This document shows positions 48,941-62,090 of a DNA stretch of 64,000 nt, in pieces (position 1 is the stretch's first letter; every line of letters begins with the position of its first letter). Source of the DNA: Epiperipatus broadwayi (taxonomy: Eukaryota > Onychophora > Udeonychophora > Euonychophora > Peripatidae). Under the pieces are notes generated by a model. That model was not told the DNA's origin. It saw only the letters and a program-made list of their open reading frames with translations, and did not search any database. The stretch covers positions 370,001-434,000 of the forward strand of contig JAQFVV010006548.1 of the NCBI GenBank assembly GCA_028023455.1. Reading direction: 5' to 3'. A program made the position numbers and the translations under genes.

Positions 48941-50779
48941 CAAAATATGTATTTATTGTAAGGGTACATTAATCTGACCACAAAAGATTATCACACATGC
49001 CAATATTAAAGACTAAACCTACCAACATAATCTTTAAAATATTATTAATTATATATTAATCAATTTTTGTGTAAAATTGTCAGTCTTGACAATACTGACT
49101 TATATATATACCAAACCTATAAACACAAGCAAGTAAAAATCTCAGAAAACAAAAGAAAGTCATTAATGTTAAATTTTTTTAATTATTTATTAATCCAGCA
49201 TAAAATTCTATAAATGTCGAAATGACATCAACAATAAAAATAAAGCATGATCTTGAAACTCACATACCAATCAGTGAAAGATAACACAATATAGAACAAC
49301 TTCGTTCTTTTTAGAAAGAAAGGAAAAGAAATGAGAATAAATTATGTCTTTTAAAAATTTACTTATTAAATTTCTAACATTAAGTTAGTTATCATCTTAG
49401 CTATCTTCAATAGTAGAGCTCAATTACAACTTGAAAAAGTCAATTACATTTTAATCCAAGTTATAAGCTAGAAAAGAACAAATCACGCATGGCTAGGAAG
49501 TGATAAAACATAGTGGGGATGGAGCTGCTTGTCATGCAAACATGATTTCAGATATGATTATCATTTTAAATTAACATCATGACGACCATGATAGAAGAAA
49601 GATCTACAATCAAGCAAAGAAATTCTCTCAGCATGGGATAATTATAAGTCTGAATCACCAACACGAAGATCCAGATGTCGACTGAAGATTATCCGATGAA
49701 CTACCATCCAGTTCATGTAAAGGAACTTTCCTAAAGGCCAAGATACTCAGACATTTCACAATGTGAACTACAAGACTTTGAACTATGGCTAGACTATGCT
49801 GGATTAACATCTCAAATTATATTTTTATAATTTTTTTTTTATAATTCTTATTTTGCTTGTCAAATTGGTTTCTTTTGAAAAAGAGAATCTATCCATCCAA
49901 CCATCAATTATTCTAGAGGTATGGGAGTTATCAATTCTATTTTTTTTATTTTTCATTTAATAATAAAATTTAGGTGCAGACTCCTGAACTTGCTTGCCAA
50001 TTGATACATTAATCTACTGACTTGAAAGGCGAGACTTTATTCTTATCAATATTAAGTGCTCATACTTTGACAGTTACAATATTTTTATGTTCAATGTTTG
50101 TGTTCAATTAACTTATTTTTTATTTGGAATGACTAACTAAACAACTTGGATGATTGGTCTGTTCTATCATAGATTTATATGACACCAGAATAGGAGGGGT
50201 GTTCAAAAGATAAAAGCAACCTTCAACAAATTATAAAATATAGATGATAGATTGATCGGAAGTTAATGAGCAACTGATGTTAGAAATTTGAGTTAGCAGA
50301 ATTAATCATTAACATATAGGTTTCTTTTTTATATTGTATTCGATGTAAAGTTGAAATTTTTAAATTAGAATGGTGAATGATCATCCTTTGTAGGCATCAA
50401 AGGTATAAGTTAATAAATAGTTAACGAAGGATGATCATGCCTACACAATTATTAAATTAATCAAAACATGTTATTTTATTATAAAACAATCATGAATGGA
50501 AACCATTATCAAAATTAATTTGTTAAATATTAAATTAAATTAATTGATTATCGTTTGGTTTTTCTATTTTCCAATGATTCACACTATATACATATTCAAT
50601 GCACACATCAGACACGAAATAAATATACCTTGAAATAGAATACATGTATATTCTTCCTGAGTTTGAACTCTGTGGCATAACAAGGATGAAGAGGTATCTA
50701 GTGATCGTTTAAATGCAAGCTTAAAAGCAAGTTATGAAATTTATGACTTGTTTATTAATTATTATGAAGAGGTAAAGTA
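48941..50779. other. AT-rich noncoding with a small hairpin
   Basis: No gene recognised. A 13-base inverted pair tgatcatcctttg (50378-50390) and cgaaggatgatca (50425-50437) occurs near the end. The patch 49450-49800 is less AT-rich but unassigned. Confidence 0.4.
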
Positions 50780-51060
50780 AGGGAAGTGGTGTGTGAATTC
50801 CATCCCACTCAGTCAGTAATCATCATAGAACCACTACATAAAACCCAGGTAAACCATCAGATAACTGATTTGCCCTATCAGGTTTAATGCCATACATTGA
50901 ATACCCAAAGGGCGACCACAGTTAGCTATACCTCTCCTAGAGAAAAAGATCATCCCATTATGTATGCTGCCCAAGTCTGCGGGGGCTTTTATATAAGAGC
51001 GTGATAGTATATTCTCATCTACTTGATAATGGAATACATACATAAATAGTATGATACACA
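50780..51060. other. GC-richer island, unassigned
   Basis: About 280 bp clearly less AT-rich than the flanks, with CpGs (gggcgaccacag, gtctgcggggg). The minus frame at 50834-51061 has no recognisable motif. An unidentified repeat is the likely explanation. Confidence 0.3.
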
Positions 51061-51559
51061 TTCAATCTCAATATATAAAAACAATAACTGACCTTAGATG
51101 AGCATCAAGAGTACAGTTTCAGCATTAAAATCTGATTATCAAAATATTAAAGAATATCTAATTCAAATTAGTATGTTGGACAATAAAAAATCAATGAGTA
51201 AACTGGAGATGAAGAAATTATCAGTATATTTTAATGGATATGAAATCACTTTACTATAATAGTTTAATAAGTTATCATTATAAAACGTGCAGTATAATTT
51301 ATTGTTAAGAATAAGTCTTTTAAAATCATTTATAAATTTATGGATGTCAGAAATGAATTCAATGAACTTGAGAATAGTGACAATTTATTAACAGAAAAAA
51401 AAATTGTAAAACAAGATTTCAACATAAATGTGCATAATATTACATACACATTTCTGATCTAGAACTTAACAGTTACACTGATGTTCTAAAGGATGAAGAA
51501 TTCAATGAATGAGTGGACAGAATAACTGTAAAATACCATAAAAATATTAATATTTAATA
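51061..51559. other. AT-rich noncoding
   Basis: Nothing recognised. Confidence 0.4.
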
Positions 51560-51964
51560 TTTTAAAGATCTGGGTTGGATTGGATTTCAGGATATGGATC
51601 CCATACCACCCAAAGCTTCCCAGAAGTTTAGTTGCAAATAAGCAAAGTACTATATATAATAAGCAGTCACTCATAATGGGACAACATTCACTATCAGGAA
51701 GTAGTGAAGGAGACAGTGGTGTGTTTATTTTTATAAAATGCCACAATTCCTATGGCAGTGGAGGTATAATGGTGAGTACTGACTGCCATTAAATAAGTCA
51801 ACACTCCGCTGGGTCAGTAACAGCATTTCTTCCAAGTCAGCGAAAGATCACTATAGATGACAATGGTGAGAAGGAAGCAGTAGACAGATATTCATTTGAT
51901 GAGATTCAACTAGTGCATTAAGCCTGTAATAGAGGTTATTGCTGGTAAAAGAAGGCAATGAGAA
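51560..51964 (+). other. unassigned repeat-like segment 5' of the RTE fragment
   Basis: Less AT-rich sequence that includes ctccgctgggtcagtaacag and ttcttccaagtcagcgaaag. The plus frame at 51580-51792 (PKLPRSLVANKQST..SLSGSSEGDSGVF) matches no family I recognise. Because it runs straight into the RTE reading frame at about 51950, it may belong to a SINE or LINE partner of that element. Confidence 0.3.
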
Positions 51965-52530
51965 ACCATTTTGCCTTATAACTCGTTTTATTATGAATAT
52001 GTTTACAGGAATAAGAATAGCATTGGCAAAGGAAACATTTATTAAGAAAAAGAAAATATTTTGTGGACCTTTGAAGAGAGAATTAAGAAAAAAATTAATT
52101 AAATGCTATGTGTGGAGTATACTATTGTATTGTTGTGAAACATGAACAGTGAGCAATAAAATTAGGAACACATTGGAAGTCATTGAGATGTGGATAGAGA
52201 AAAATGGAAAAACTCGAATGAATAAAATAACAAATAAAGTTTTGAAAAATCTATATAAAAAAAGATTGATTAAGAAAATTAGAAAGAGAAACTGGATTGG
52301 ACATATATTAAGAAGAATGTATAGTTTAATGAAAGATGTTTTGGAGGGAGTGGTGAATGGAAGCAAGAAGAAAGGATGAAAAAGATTGACAATGTTGGAT
52401 GATATAAGATATGGGAAGAGTTATGTGGAATTGAAGAGCTAGGTAATGAAGACAATGAAATGGAAAAATGAATGAACTGATGATGTGACTATTGGCCCCG
52501 TTCTTGGGATAGAATATTATTGATGATGAC
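51965..52530 (+). pseudogene. RTE-like LINE 3' end
   Basis: The plus strand reads GIRIALAKETFIKKKKIFCG, then KLIKCYVWSILLYCCET (to a stop at 52143), then, in the same frame, a second open block with LEVIEMWIEK, RKRNWIGHILRR, LMKDVLEGVVNGSKKKG, and after another stop KRLTMLDDIRYGKSYVEL. This is the standard order of the RTE C-terminal region after the RT catalytic block (..CYVW..YG.ETW..FEMW..GH.LRR..LEG..). The tail ends in tgatgatgac near 52520, the short TGA-type repeat common at RTE 3' ends. 5'-truncated. Confidence 0.7.
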
Positions 52531-52789
52531 TTTAAAGATAAAATTTTACTGTATTCATAAAAGGAAAAAATAAAACCAATCCTGTTGATATTTAAAATTA
52601 TTAACTAAGAGTTTGCAGTCTACATTTTCACATATAGAAACAATTCTAAAAAAATTTTTTGACAATATCTATTTGTGACATTTGTGGTGAATGTTGATTT
52701 TAAAATGTAAGAAAAATTATTTACAAAATTCATTAACTTGGTTGCATTTAATTAATTTGTCAATAATGCAGTTTAATAATTAGATTTTA
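52531..52789. other. AT-rich noncoding
   Basis: Nothing recognised between the RTE 3' end and the end of the next LINE. Confidence 0.4.
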
Positions 52790-55375
52790 TTTATTTATTT
52801 AGCGTCATGAATTTTTATTTTACGGCAGCTCAACTATTAATAAAGTATCATAAAGGAATCTCCAGAGATTCCAATCAGGAAACAGATTTACCAATGGCTT
52901 TATTAAGTTCTTCAATTCTGCCATTGTAGTCAATGATTTTGCAGTCATTATCTATGTGATTTACACTTCATGTTTGGCTTGTTTACATAGACCAGTGGCT
53001 ATAAATTCTATTCATGAAGCTGATATTGCCCTGAATTTACTGATGATAAGATTCCAGTTGCAATTAAAAAGATAAAATCCACTGGCTTTATTGTTGGACC
53101 TGGGAAAGAAATTTGTTTGGACATCATAAAACTTCAATTTTTTATGCCATAATTTTTTCCATCGTTGATTTTTGTTTGAACATCTATAAAGGGGATCTTG
53201 ATTTGAGCTGAATATTAGATAGTGAAACTATATCTTGAATTATTGACAAGTTTGATCTGTTTAACAGCTTTGTATACATTTTCTGAGAAGTAACTTTTCT
53301 TCTGATATCTGGTAGAAGAATAATGAAAGAACAGGAAGTCACTGTAAAGAAGGATATTTAAGTTTACCAGAAATATTTCTCATATTTAATTGGGAATCCA
53401 TAAGTTTGCTGTATGAACTTTTTTTTCTAACAGGAATTCAATATTAACTAGCAGAATATGCTAATGCCAAGGAAGCTGTTCATAAAATATTTGCATCACA
53501 ACACAAAATACTGCCAGCTAGCTTTCCAAGGAAATTATTACTAGAAATTAATTTTGACTTAATCTTAGTTAAATAAGTAAAACAAGACTAAGCTTATTCC
53601 TAAGTAGAAAAGGGTAGGATAGTATTTCAGTCTATTATCATAAAAAGTTATATTCAGATGAGATAATTCTCTGGTATTTAGATAAAAACATGAGCAAACT
53701 GTCTTCATTGGATTAAGAATAAGATTCCAGTTTTTAAAAAAGATTTCCAATCTTTAAAGAAAAGATCTCTTTTGATAAGTCAAAATAATATCAGCATAAC
53801 TGAATTTGCTCCATTCTGTTTCAGTAGGATCATTAATGACTATACTAAATAGACGATGAAAAAAACCCTGTAGAAGTTCTGTAAAATTTTGCATCTACTA
53901 CAATTATCATTTAGTTTCATTTGAATTTTCTATTGCAGAACATTTTATCAAATAAATTAATAGTTTTTCTGCCTTTAAAACTTTTAGAAACTTTTAAAAG
54001 ACCATTTTTCCAAACAGAACCACAATCTAAGGTTAGATCAATAAAGATTGCACCAATTTTTAATTTATTTTGAAAGCCTTTTTTAATACGAGCTATTAAA
54101 AATAAAAACTTAAATACAACAGTTTCTTCCTGCCTTAAACTCATCCTTCTTAACAGATAGATGACTCACAATACAGATAAAATTCCTGTTAATGATTGTT
54201 TTAAAAAACTTGTAGGAAACTAATAATAATGATATTGAGTGCTAATTTTTTGGATCATTGCTTGGTCTTAAGTCCTTTTTTTTAAAGAAACTTGGTAAAT
54301 ATGCTGTCTGCTATCAAGTTCTTTCGTGGTTTAAGACAATAAAGGACAAACTCAAATTCACAACATCAGGCTGACATTCGTGGAAAACTGTGAAAGAGAA
54401 GTTTGTAATTCTGCTCTGATAATACTTTTTTCATTGTTCTATCAATCATTATTTTAAAAGACTGGCAAAGAAGATTGGAAACTTCATTAGCAGTAAAATA
54501 ATAGATCTTTTAAAAGCAGTTTTACAACCACCAAGCTTTTGTATCAGAAAATCAAGCATTATGATTAGATCTTGTACATTTTTTCTACTCCATGATCTCT
54601 ATCTACTTTTCTCTTTTGTCAATATTCAGTGACTTTACAAGTTTGTCAGCATTTCTGGATTACTGATAGACAAAAGTTGGCTATAAAAATCATTGTTGGC
54701 TTTGTTCCAATCTAGAATGAATTGATTTCAATATCCTCGAGGAATAGATTCTCTGGAAGCTATTATTACGAGTTTGCTAAACCAATCATGCAACAGGGAA
54801 TTGGATTCTATTAATATTATTTTAAAGATATTCAGTATTTAAGTCAAGTTGGCTTTCCTTAAATTCCATCTTAGAACAGATAACTTTTAATTATAGGAAT
54901 GTGAATTGGTTTATCCTGATTATGGGGGAAATGATCCACTAATAGTAGTTTAATAAGTAATGAAAAACCATTTTTGATAGAAATAAAACAAAAATTTGAA
55001 GTTGTTTCTGTATTCCATCTGCCTAAATGGCATGTATCTTCTTGCTTGGCATTATAAAGTGAATTCATATCATTTTTATTATTTTTTAAGTTAAATTCAT
55101 CCATTCTAAAAAATGACAATCTGCTTGATCTTTATTTACATATTACCAAAGATTACTGTGAGAATTGAAATCTATAAATACAGAAGTTGTACAAAGATCT
55201 GAACGAGAAGGGTAGGACCAATTTGTGTTAAGTTTGTAAACATAGCATACATAAAAATTATCTGATTTACAATTGCAACATCATATAAACTATCAATGGA
55301 AACTGCTTGCCTTACAAGATGATTTGAAACGAAAGTGGCCATATTAAGTTTACAATACATTCTATCAACAATCCA
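52790..55375 (-). pseudogene. Jockey-like LINE ORF2 remnant
   Basis: Minus strand. Endonuclease: CKLNMATFVSNHL near 55310-55355, then SLYNAKQEDTCHLGRWNT near 55010-55070 and VDHFPHNQDKPIHI near 54890-54940. RT: KKGFQNKLKIGAIFIDLTLD near 54035-54095, GRKTINLFDKMFCNRKFK near 53917-53975, a YADI catalytic remnant (YADD expected) near 53795-53810, and KNWNLILNPMKTVCSCFYLN plus TRELSHLNITF near 53630-53735. Lower coordinates keep the C-terminal region to about 52790. The motif order and wording are typical of Jockey-type elements. Stops and frameshifts throughout. Confidence 0.75.
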
Positions 55376-57372
55376 TATAAATTCAGAAATTTAAAAAGAC
55401 AAATACTATATAAATCCTGAAGTACCATTACATCAATATTGTGCTGAAAAATAAATTTATAGCTTTATTTTTGACAAGTCATTATTAAAGTGAGTAATTT
55501 TATTGTACTTCCTGGGTGAAGAGAATATCATTCTGTAGAGAATATTAAAAAATTCGCTAAACATAAAGCGAGAAAAGTTCCAATTTAGTTTTTTATCTTT
55601 ATAATTCAGATGTATGTACAAACTTGTTCAGTCTAATGTCCCGCCAGTGTTTAATAATTTTTAACAAATTTTCTGCAATAAATATTACACAAAGTAATTT
55701 TTTTTAATATTAATATTATAATTTACATTTTAAATGTCGCCATAACTAGTAATGAGTTATGATTATCAAATCTGTGGACTGCATGACTAAAAATGGATAT
55801 TTATTTTTCAGAAAATGATTGATCACTATTTTTTTAAAGTAATAAATACTTAATATTTATAACAAGGGGCTCAAAACAAGGTTGCGCTTGGTTTCTTTAA
55901 GAAGTTTGATTATCACTTTGTATATATTTTAGCCAGTTTTATTTTTTTCCAGACACGCAGTACCCCCTCCCCCCATCCATATTTTGGTTGTTTACATTTA
56001 TTATCAAGACCGTATAAACAATGTTTATATTGATTTTCAAAACAAGCAAAAAAAAAAAATGGCCTCAATTCTTTGCACGTTTTGAAAAACTTTTATAAAT
56101 ACATATCGATTTCCTGGAAATATGATTAGTTTTTTTTTCTCACTGCATATATACTACAATAATATATAAAAAAAATGGCGGGAGTAGTCAAATAAAATAG
56201 ATAAGTATCAATTTAAAAGATTAAACAGAGAATGAAGTTTTAAAAATACACCATAATGATTTCTTTAGACTTGCATCAATTTTTATACAAAAATAAACTT
56301 GATACAAAATTTATTTTTAATATTAACTGGAAAAAAAGTCTCAAAGTTCTTTAACACTATTTTCAATAAAAATTATAGTTTATAACATATTATCAAAGGA
56401 TAATAGAACAAAAATAATTAATAATAGGCCTAATTTACTTAAGTTACTATTGGAGGAAAAATAGATGAGATCACGAAATAACAACAAAAAAAACTTCATT
56501 AGGTAATAATCTTTTCAATTCTCAAATAACGATGAAATATAAAGATAACAATTAATTGTATATATTTGATACCAATGAGATCGTTTACTTACATCACTTA
56601 ACTAGAAGAAATATTTTTAACAGCAAATACACATGCTTAATAGGTCCTAAATTCAGCTAATTTTCGAAGATTCCATTTATAGACGGAAGGTAAAGTCAGA
56701 AACTGCAACAGTCTTTAATCTCGACTTTAAAAAATCACATGGTAATATCACGCGAGACTTGATAGCTTATTAAATAGGCCGAAGTTCATATAGTAGAAAA
56801 ATATGAAAAGTTAGTCAATTTAAATAATATGTATGTTAAAAACAATTTCATTCTTATAGTAAAAGACAGTTTGTTATTTGAATTTTTGTTAAAAAAATAA
56901 TGTTTATATCTGCTATGTCTACTCGGCTAATCCATTATTGGTTGGAATTTCTAAGTTTTCTCTAGCTACCTCTCCATTTTCGTAAACTTAATTTATACTG
57001 TTTGCAGGTTTATTTTTCTTAATATAAGAGAAATACATTTTTGTTAGGGACATATGAATCCCTTTCGTTTCGTTATCTCTCGTTCCATTGTCTGTAATTT
57101 TTTCTTTGCAGCGAAACTGGCTTATCTTAAAAAATAATTAAAATACATTTATTGTCATCACATGACGACCGCCTCTTATGCTTGTGTATAACTGATCCCA
57201 ATGGCAAACATTTATAATATGCACTGTAAATTTGTTTATCTACTTATTTGGGGTTTGATTAATCGCTTTTATTATATATTCCCAAATATTTGTTTACTTA
57301 TATCGTGAATAGGTAGCATTACATATTTTGGATATGGTTAAACAGTTAACATATTTAGTATATACATTTTAT
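55376..57372. other. noncoding with scattered CpGs
   Basis: No gene recognised. Compared with most of the window there are more CpG and CTTCCG-type sites at 56660-56770. On the minus strand this includes tctcgcgtgatattacc and ccttccgtctataaatgg, which could be a promoter or first exon of a minus-strand gene. No transcript evidence. Confidence 0.3.
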
Positions 57373-57490
57373 ATGTAACCATAAGGGACTTGAACTCATA
57401 CTGTAAGTTCCCTTCAGTGTTCAAGTCCTTATGGTTACATCTAAATTCCAAGAATATAAATTATATTTGTATTCAATCAAATATATACAT
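57373..57490. repeat. SINE-like inverted pair
   Basis: Left arm atgtaaccataagggacttg (57373) and right arm gttcaagtccttatggttac (57419) are inverted with one indel and a 23-base loop. The following tctaaattccaagaatataa matches the tail of the SINE-like copy at 34180-34200. Confidence 0.65.
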
Positions 57491-57939
57491 TTTAATATCG
57501 TAATTGTGAGATTTCTGTGTCCAATAAACGTTTTTGTTTTATATTTTATGATTAATTAAATTATTGTATTTCTTGATTTAACTTATCAGTCTCCCAATAT
57601 TATTATATTATACTTTTCAAAGTCTATGATTATTTTCATAAATTTTAACTTCGTAGCTTCTTTTTTTGAAAAAATAACTCTTTCAAACCTAATTAGGTAT
57701 AATGTTAACTCAGTAATGAGGCAATACATATCCGGATAATCATTATATATAATATAGAATTTAGTTTATCAATATGTTAAAAAATAATAAATTAAAAGAA
57801 ACTTTTAACTGAAATTAAAAACTATCCTATTTGTTTTTGGATTATAGAGTTCAAATTGAGATGTCTATTTATTAGTTTATATATCTTAACCATTTAACAA
57901 GCTTCATACTGCTATATTCCCAAGGGTATTATTATAATA

Positions 57940-58480
57940 CACCAGGTTAATCAATAGAAGATCACTGTGCAGCTTGTGCAGAGCACAAAGGCACATCACT
58001 ACTGGGGCACAGAGACTCCAAGATAATAAAATTTATATGTAACTAAAATTGCTTACATTTTTGAGTCATTTCATCATTAGAAATACATTCTGAGTGTAAA
58101 TATTTTTTATTTAAATATAAGAGGAATACTTCTTTACTTAAACTTGTAACAATTAACTGAACTCAAAATATACCACATATGTACTCTTATCATTACGTTA
58201 AACCACCGAACAGACTCACACCATTTTGTCTGATAATTAATAAAACTTATATGTAAATGTTTAGATTTTCAAATCATTTTATTCCTAGAAATATATTTCA
58301 TATATATACACTATCATTGCATAAAACTGAACAGGCTGATTCCTTTTTGTCAATTCCTAGAAATATATTTCATATATATACACTATCATTGCATAAAACT
58401 GAACAGGCTGATTCCTTTTTGTCACTATAATTATTAAAATTTATATATCAAAATATTTAGATGTCCCAATCAATTTTATT
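57940..58480. repeat. diverged tandem units, about 210-220 bp
   Basis: The block aaaatttatatgtaac..ttttgag/c..catt occurs at about 58027, 58245 and 58437, each followed by a cctagaaatatatttca- or attagaaatacattctgag-like stretch. A SINE-like core (tatcattacgttaaaccacc, ctatcattgcataaaactga) lies in the units. Confidence 0.5.
58281..58424. repeat. exact tandem duplication, 2 x 72 bp
   Basis: The unit starting attcctagaaatatatttca (58281) is repeated without change from 58353 and ends gattcctttttgtca. It lies inside the older tandem array. Confidence 0.9.
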
Positions 58481-60519
58481 TAAATATTCTATTTTATATA
58501 AAAAGTAGCATATTATTATTAATAATTTATTTAAAAATAAAAGTTATTTAAAAAATATTGCCTCATAATGACAGTAAGTCTGCATATGATGAAATTGTCT
58601 TTATCAGTAATCTTTCAGAAGTTTTAAGTGTGTTGTTTACTTGGAAGTACTGGCAGAGTGTTTGACCCACAAATGTTAGGTCTGGATTTTATGTTATATT
58701 GTGACAACATTTTGTTTTAAAATAGTGTTATCTTTTTAAGGCAAATCCTCAAAATTCCTAGATACCTGACTATATCATGTGATTAAGTTTTTAAGCAGAA
58801 ATAGCTAGCATATATAAAAAAATTCTATTAATGAGATTTCAAATGACAAATAAAAATTGATCTAAATAAAATTGATTGTTATTTATCACACCATAGCCAC
58901 CAAAGTCAGGAGAGTTAATATGAAAATAAAAATGTAAATAATGATAATTTTTTAATATTCTATTGTGTCTTTGGTTAAGTAAAATTATATAGAATTCATT
59001 GTTTTAATTAACTAATTTTATTTCATGAGGGGAGAAGTCTTTTTCACACAATAAAAACATTTTGATATATAAAAAAATAAACAACTTTACTTGTAAATAT
59101 AGATATATTAAAATTGTACAAATTAGTATTTCTTATATAGAAATAATTGCTTATTTATTATAAATATGATTTTGTGCACTTTTATTGAATCAATATTTGA
59201 GAAAACAAAATACAATACATATAATGCAGATAAAAAATCTTTTATGTTTTATTGCAAATCCATTAATAATATCATCCTTATTTTACTCTTACCCTCCTTT
59301 CATTATTCAGTTGTTTTATCTGTCTTATAATTAAATCTCGCCAGAAGGGAATTTAATGTTTAATTGAAATCATAAGTTATAATATGTAAGACACTTTGGG
59401 GTGTGTGGGAGAAAGCCATTTAGTCCATCTTAGTTTTAAAATATTGCCATATATTTTTGATCATTATTAGTTAATGGGTTTGGGGGAATTGTGTTGAGCA
59501 TTCCATTACGCTGGAGAGCAGATTGTTTAAATCAGGTACTAATTCATTTATTATGATCATTAGTGACTGATTTATTTATACCTAGGCGTTATTAGTGTAT
59601 AGTTGCCATCGTTTATTTAATAATTTTCTTGCTCTGACATATCTCCGGGATCTTTGGAAAGGAACAATCCCACTCCTCATTATTCCCCACAAAGTAGATG
59701 CTTTTCATACTAGGGATTTGATTTCAAGCACTTCTAATAACTCAGTGTATGGGAACAAATGGATGAATTGTACTAACATGCTATCCGGTGCTGCTATTCT
59801 TCAAAGATATGTTTTGGTTGTCGGGCCAGCGTATCTTTTCTTTATGCAAACATGACAAAAACGACCCAGAGTATCTTAAGTGATCTCATTTCTTACATGC
59901 AATGGGAAACTATAACATTTTTGCAATATACTTATTGAATTCCAATATAATTAATTTAAATTAAAAGATTTCTTTATGACAATGACCAATGCAAGCAAAT
60001 TGCATATTTCTTAGATTTATTATCATTAAATGAATTAAAACCAATTTACTTAGATTAACCATTATCTTTTGATCTTTACAAAATTTTATATTGAAAGATG
60101 AGAAAAAATAATTACAAAGTTAATTTCTTCCATATTTAACATTGCATTAACTAAATCTTTCATTATCCAAAATTAAATAGTTTCCAATTAGTACGTATGC
60201 ATGATATATGTTATACCACCACTATTAATTACAATTAAATAATAAGAGAAATATAAAGTAATTAAAATTTTAGCATTAACCAACATCAAAAATAATAATT
60301 TTGAGACGTGATCAAGCATCTCTATACATATGCATTCACACTGTGTTAGAACTTTTAAACTCTCTCACTCTAGAAAATTATCTGTTTACTATAAAATGTA
60401 ATTTTGCAGCTTTTGGGGCACTTGATTTTGTTTTGCATGTCTAGGTGGAGCATCTCGAGTTCTTTTTCTCTTCTTATTGAGATTGTTTTAAAGACTGGAT
60501 TTACTGCTGGTATACATAT
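58481..60519. other. noncoding, one unassigned less AT-rich patch
   Basis: AT-rich except 59480-59870. There the plus frame 59595-59855 and the minus strand (AAPDSMLVQFIHLFPYTELL) are both open, but neither matches a family I recognise. Confidence 0.35.
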
Positions 60520-62071
60520 TGAAACAGGGCTGAGTTCGATCCCTGTTTCAAAAGTAAAATTTCTATATATGTGTCAATATAGCCCAAAATTAAATTTATT
60601 TCTTTTTCATATTTATATTTCTTTTGTTGTATATAGATTTATAATTTTAAATAGGGATTTTAAAAAGGTTAAAATAAACAGAAGGGGGGGGGATGTGTGC
60701 TCATTTGTTTTTTTGAAAACGCATGTATATATTTTGCTAGATAGAATAATATATAAAAAAGTATAAATGCAGTTATGGAAATATACTTTATTTTTCAAGA
60801 TGGAAACTTTTCTATTTCATTTTGTAAAAGTTAAATGGAAAAAAGATATCAAAAATAACTTGATCAATATCTAAGGAATTTAATTAGTAAGATTTAAGTT
60901 TAGATCCAAAGGAATTTCGATGAAAACAAAAGAAAAACAAAATTAGATTCGGAGGTGCGAAAAGTTTTTGTTCAAAAAGAATCTGGATTTTTGAGTGGCA
61001 GAACTTGCTAAAAAGAATTCAGTCTATTGTGGATTTTTGTAGAGAGTGCTGCGAGAGAGATTTGTGGAGAGAAATGGAGGGTAAAATGGTGGGCAAGCTG
61101 GCTTAAGAAAGCGTAAGCGTCCCAGGCAATGCAAGCCTGCCCCATGAAGATCCGAAGGTGGCTGCAGGAAAAGTAACCAACGAAGATAGAAACTAATTGA
61201 TCTGAAGTCTAAATAAAGAAACAAAGGAATGGAATCAACAAGCAAGAATATAGGACAGCCGGAATAAATAATCAAATTTAATCGCCATTACATAAGTGCT
61301 ATAAAAAGGACTCAAAACGAATGAAATTTTTCACTTCTAATAATCCATCGTTTTCCCCGGAGAAGAAAAGAAATGCAGGTACTTACCCATTCAACAATAT
61401 GTAATTAGTGTTCCAGATAGTGTCTGTTTCTTATAATTTTTCACAAACTTTCTTTACAAACTTCATTATCATGAACAATATGCATAAACATTTAAAAAAA
61501 GAAAGAATCAAAGAAAAAGAAATGATTTTTCTTACTAGTATGAACTGATATATGTTTTATTCATGTGATTTTATAAATATCTAAGCTGTGTGTGTATGCA
61601 TGCGTTTTTCTTAAAAATAAAGAGCACAAAATATTTAATCATGGTAAAATAAAAATGTACAAAATTTAAAAATGAAATGTATGTTTATTGGTATTGTTTA
61701 TTTAGGTCTAGTTCTTATAAAAGTAGAAAGAATTTAGAATAGTATATCAAGCATATTAAAGTATAGTAATCTCCTTCCTCGTAGATTTCCGTCGATTTTT
61801 CAATCACCCGCCCTGAGTAGAGCTAGCCCAGGGCATTTCCATATTGGTATTCCAGTTCTCTCCCAGCATAATTCTTATAGAAATGTAGGATTGGTGCTTG
61901 AGGTCATAAATTGATGCTCATAAATATGCTGGGCGATAAAATGGAATAAGTTTCAAATTTTTCTTTTAAACAATTACGCATATATGTGTATCATTATATA
62001 TACATACATGCAATCTTACAAGATTACATATATGCGTAAGATATATATGGAAAATGGTAAATCCCGTTACA
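60520..62071 (+). mobile_element. candidate 5' LTR of a non-coding LTR retrotransposon
   Basis: It begins tgaaacagggctgagttcga and matches 63071-64000 almost base for base over at least 930 bp (offset 2547-2551, scattered substitutions and short indels). It ends cccgttaca, one base before a primer-binding-site-like sequence at 62073, so TG..CA borders are plausible. A TATA box lies at 61300-61309. The LTR would be about 1.55 kb. Target duplication cannot be tested because the right end is outside the window. The alternative is a simple direct repeat of another kind. Antisense frames (60613-60798, 61024-61275) are not conserved as proteins between copies. Confidence 0.6.
61300..61309 (+). promoter_or_regulatory. 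TATA box in the 5' LTR
   Basis: tataaaaagg, conserved at 63847-63856 in the second copy. It would place the transcript start near 61330, dividing U3 (about 0.8 kb) from R-U5. Confidence 0.5.
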
Positions 62072-62072
62072 A

Positions 62073-62090
62073 TGGTGCCTAACATGGGGC
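62073..62090 (+). other. primer-binding-site-like sequence (tRNA-Lys type)
   Basis: tggtgcctaacatggggc differs from the complement of the animal tRNA-Lys 3' end (tggcgcccaacgtggggc) at three positions, all transitions, two of them at CpG sites. It lies one base after the inferred LTR end, where a PBS belongs. Confidence 0.55.

Noticed and set aside
51580-51746. Overlapping frames on both strands as a coding gene
   Set aside because: Neither translation shows a known domain and the region looks like part of a repeat.
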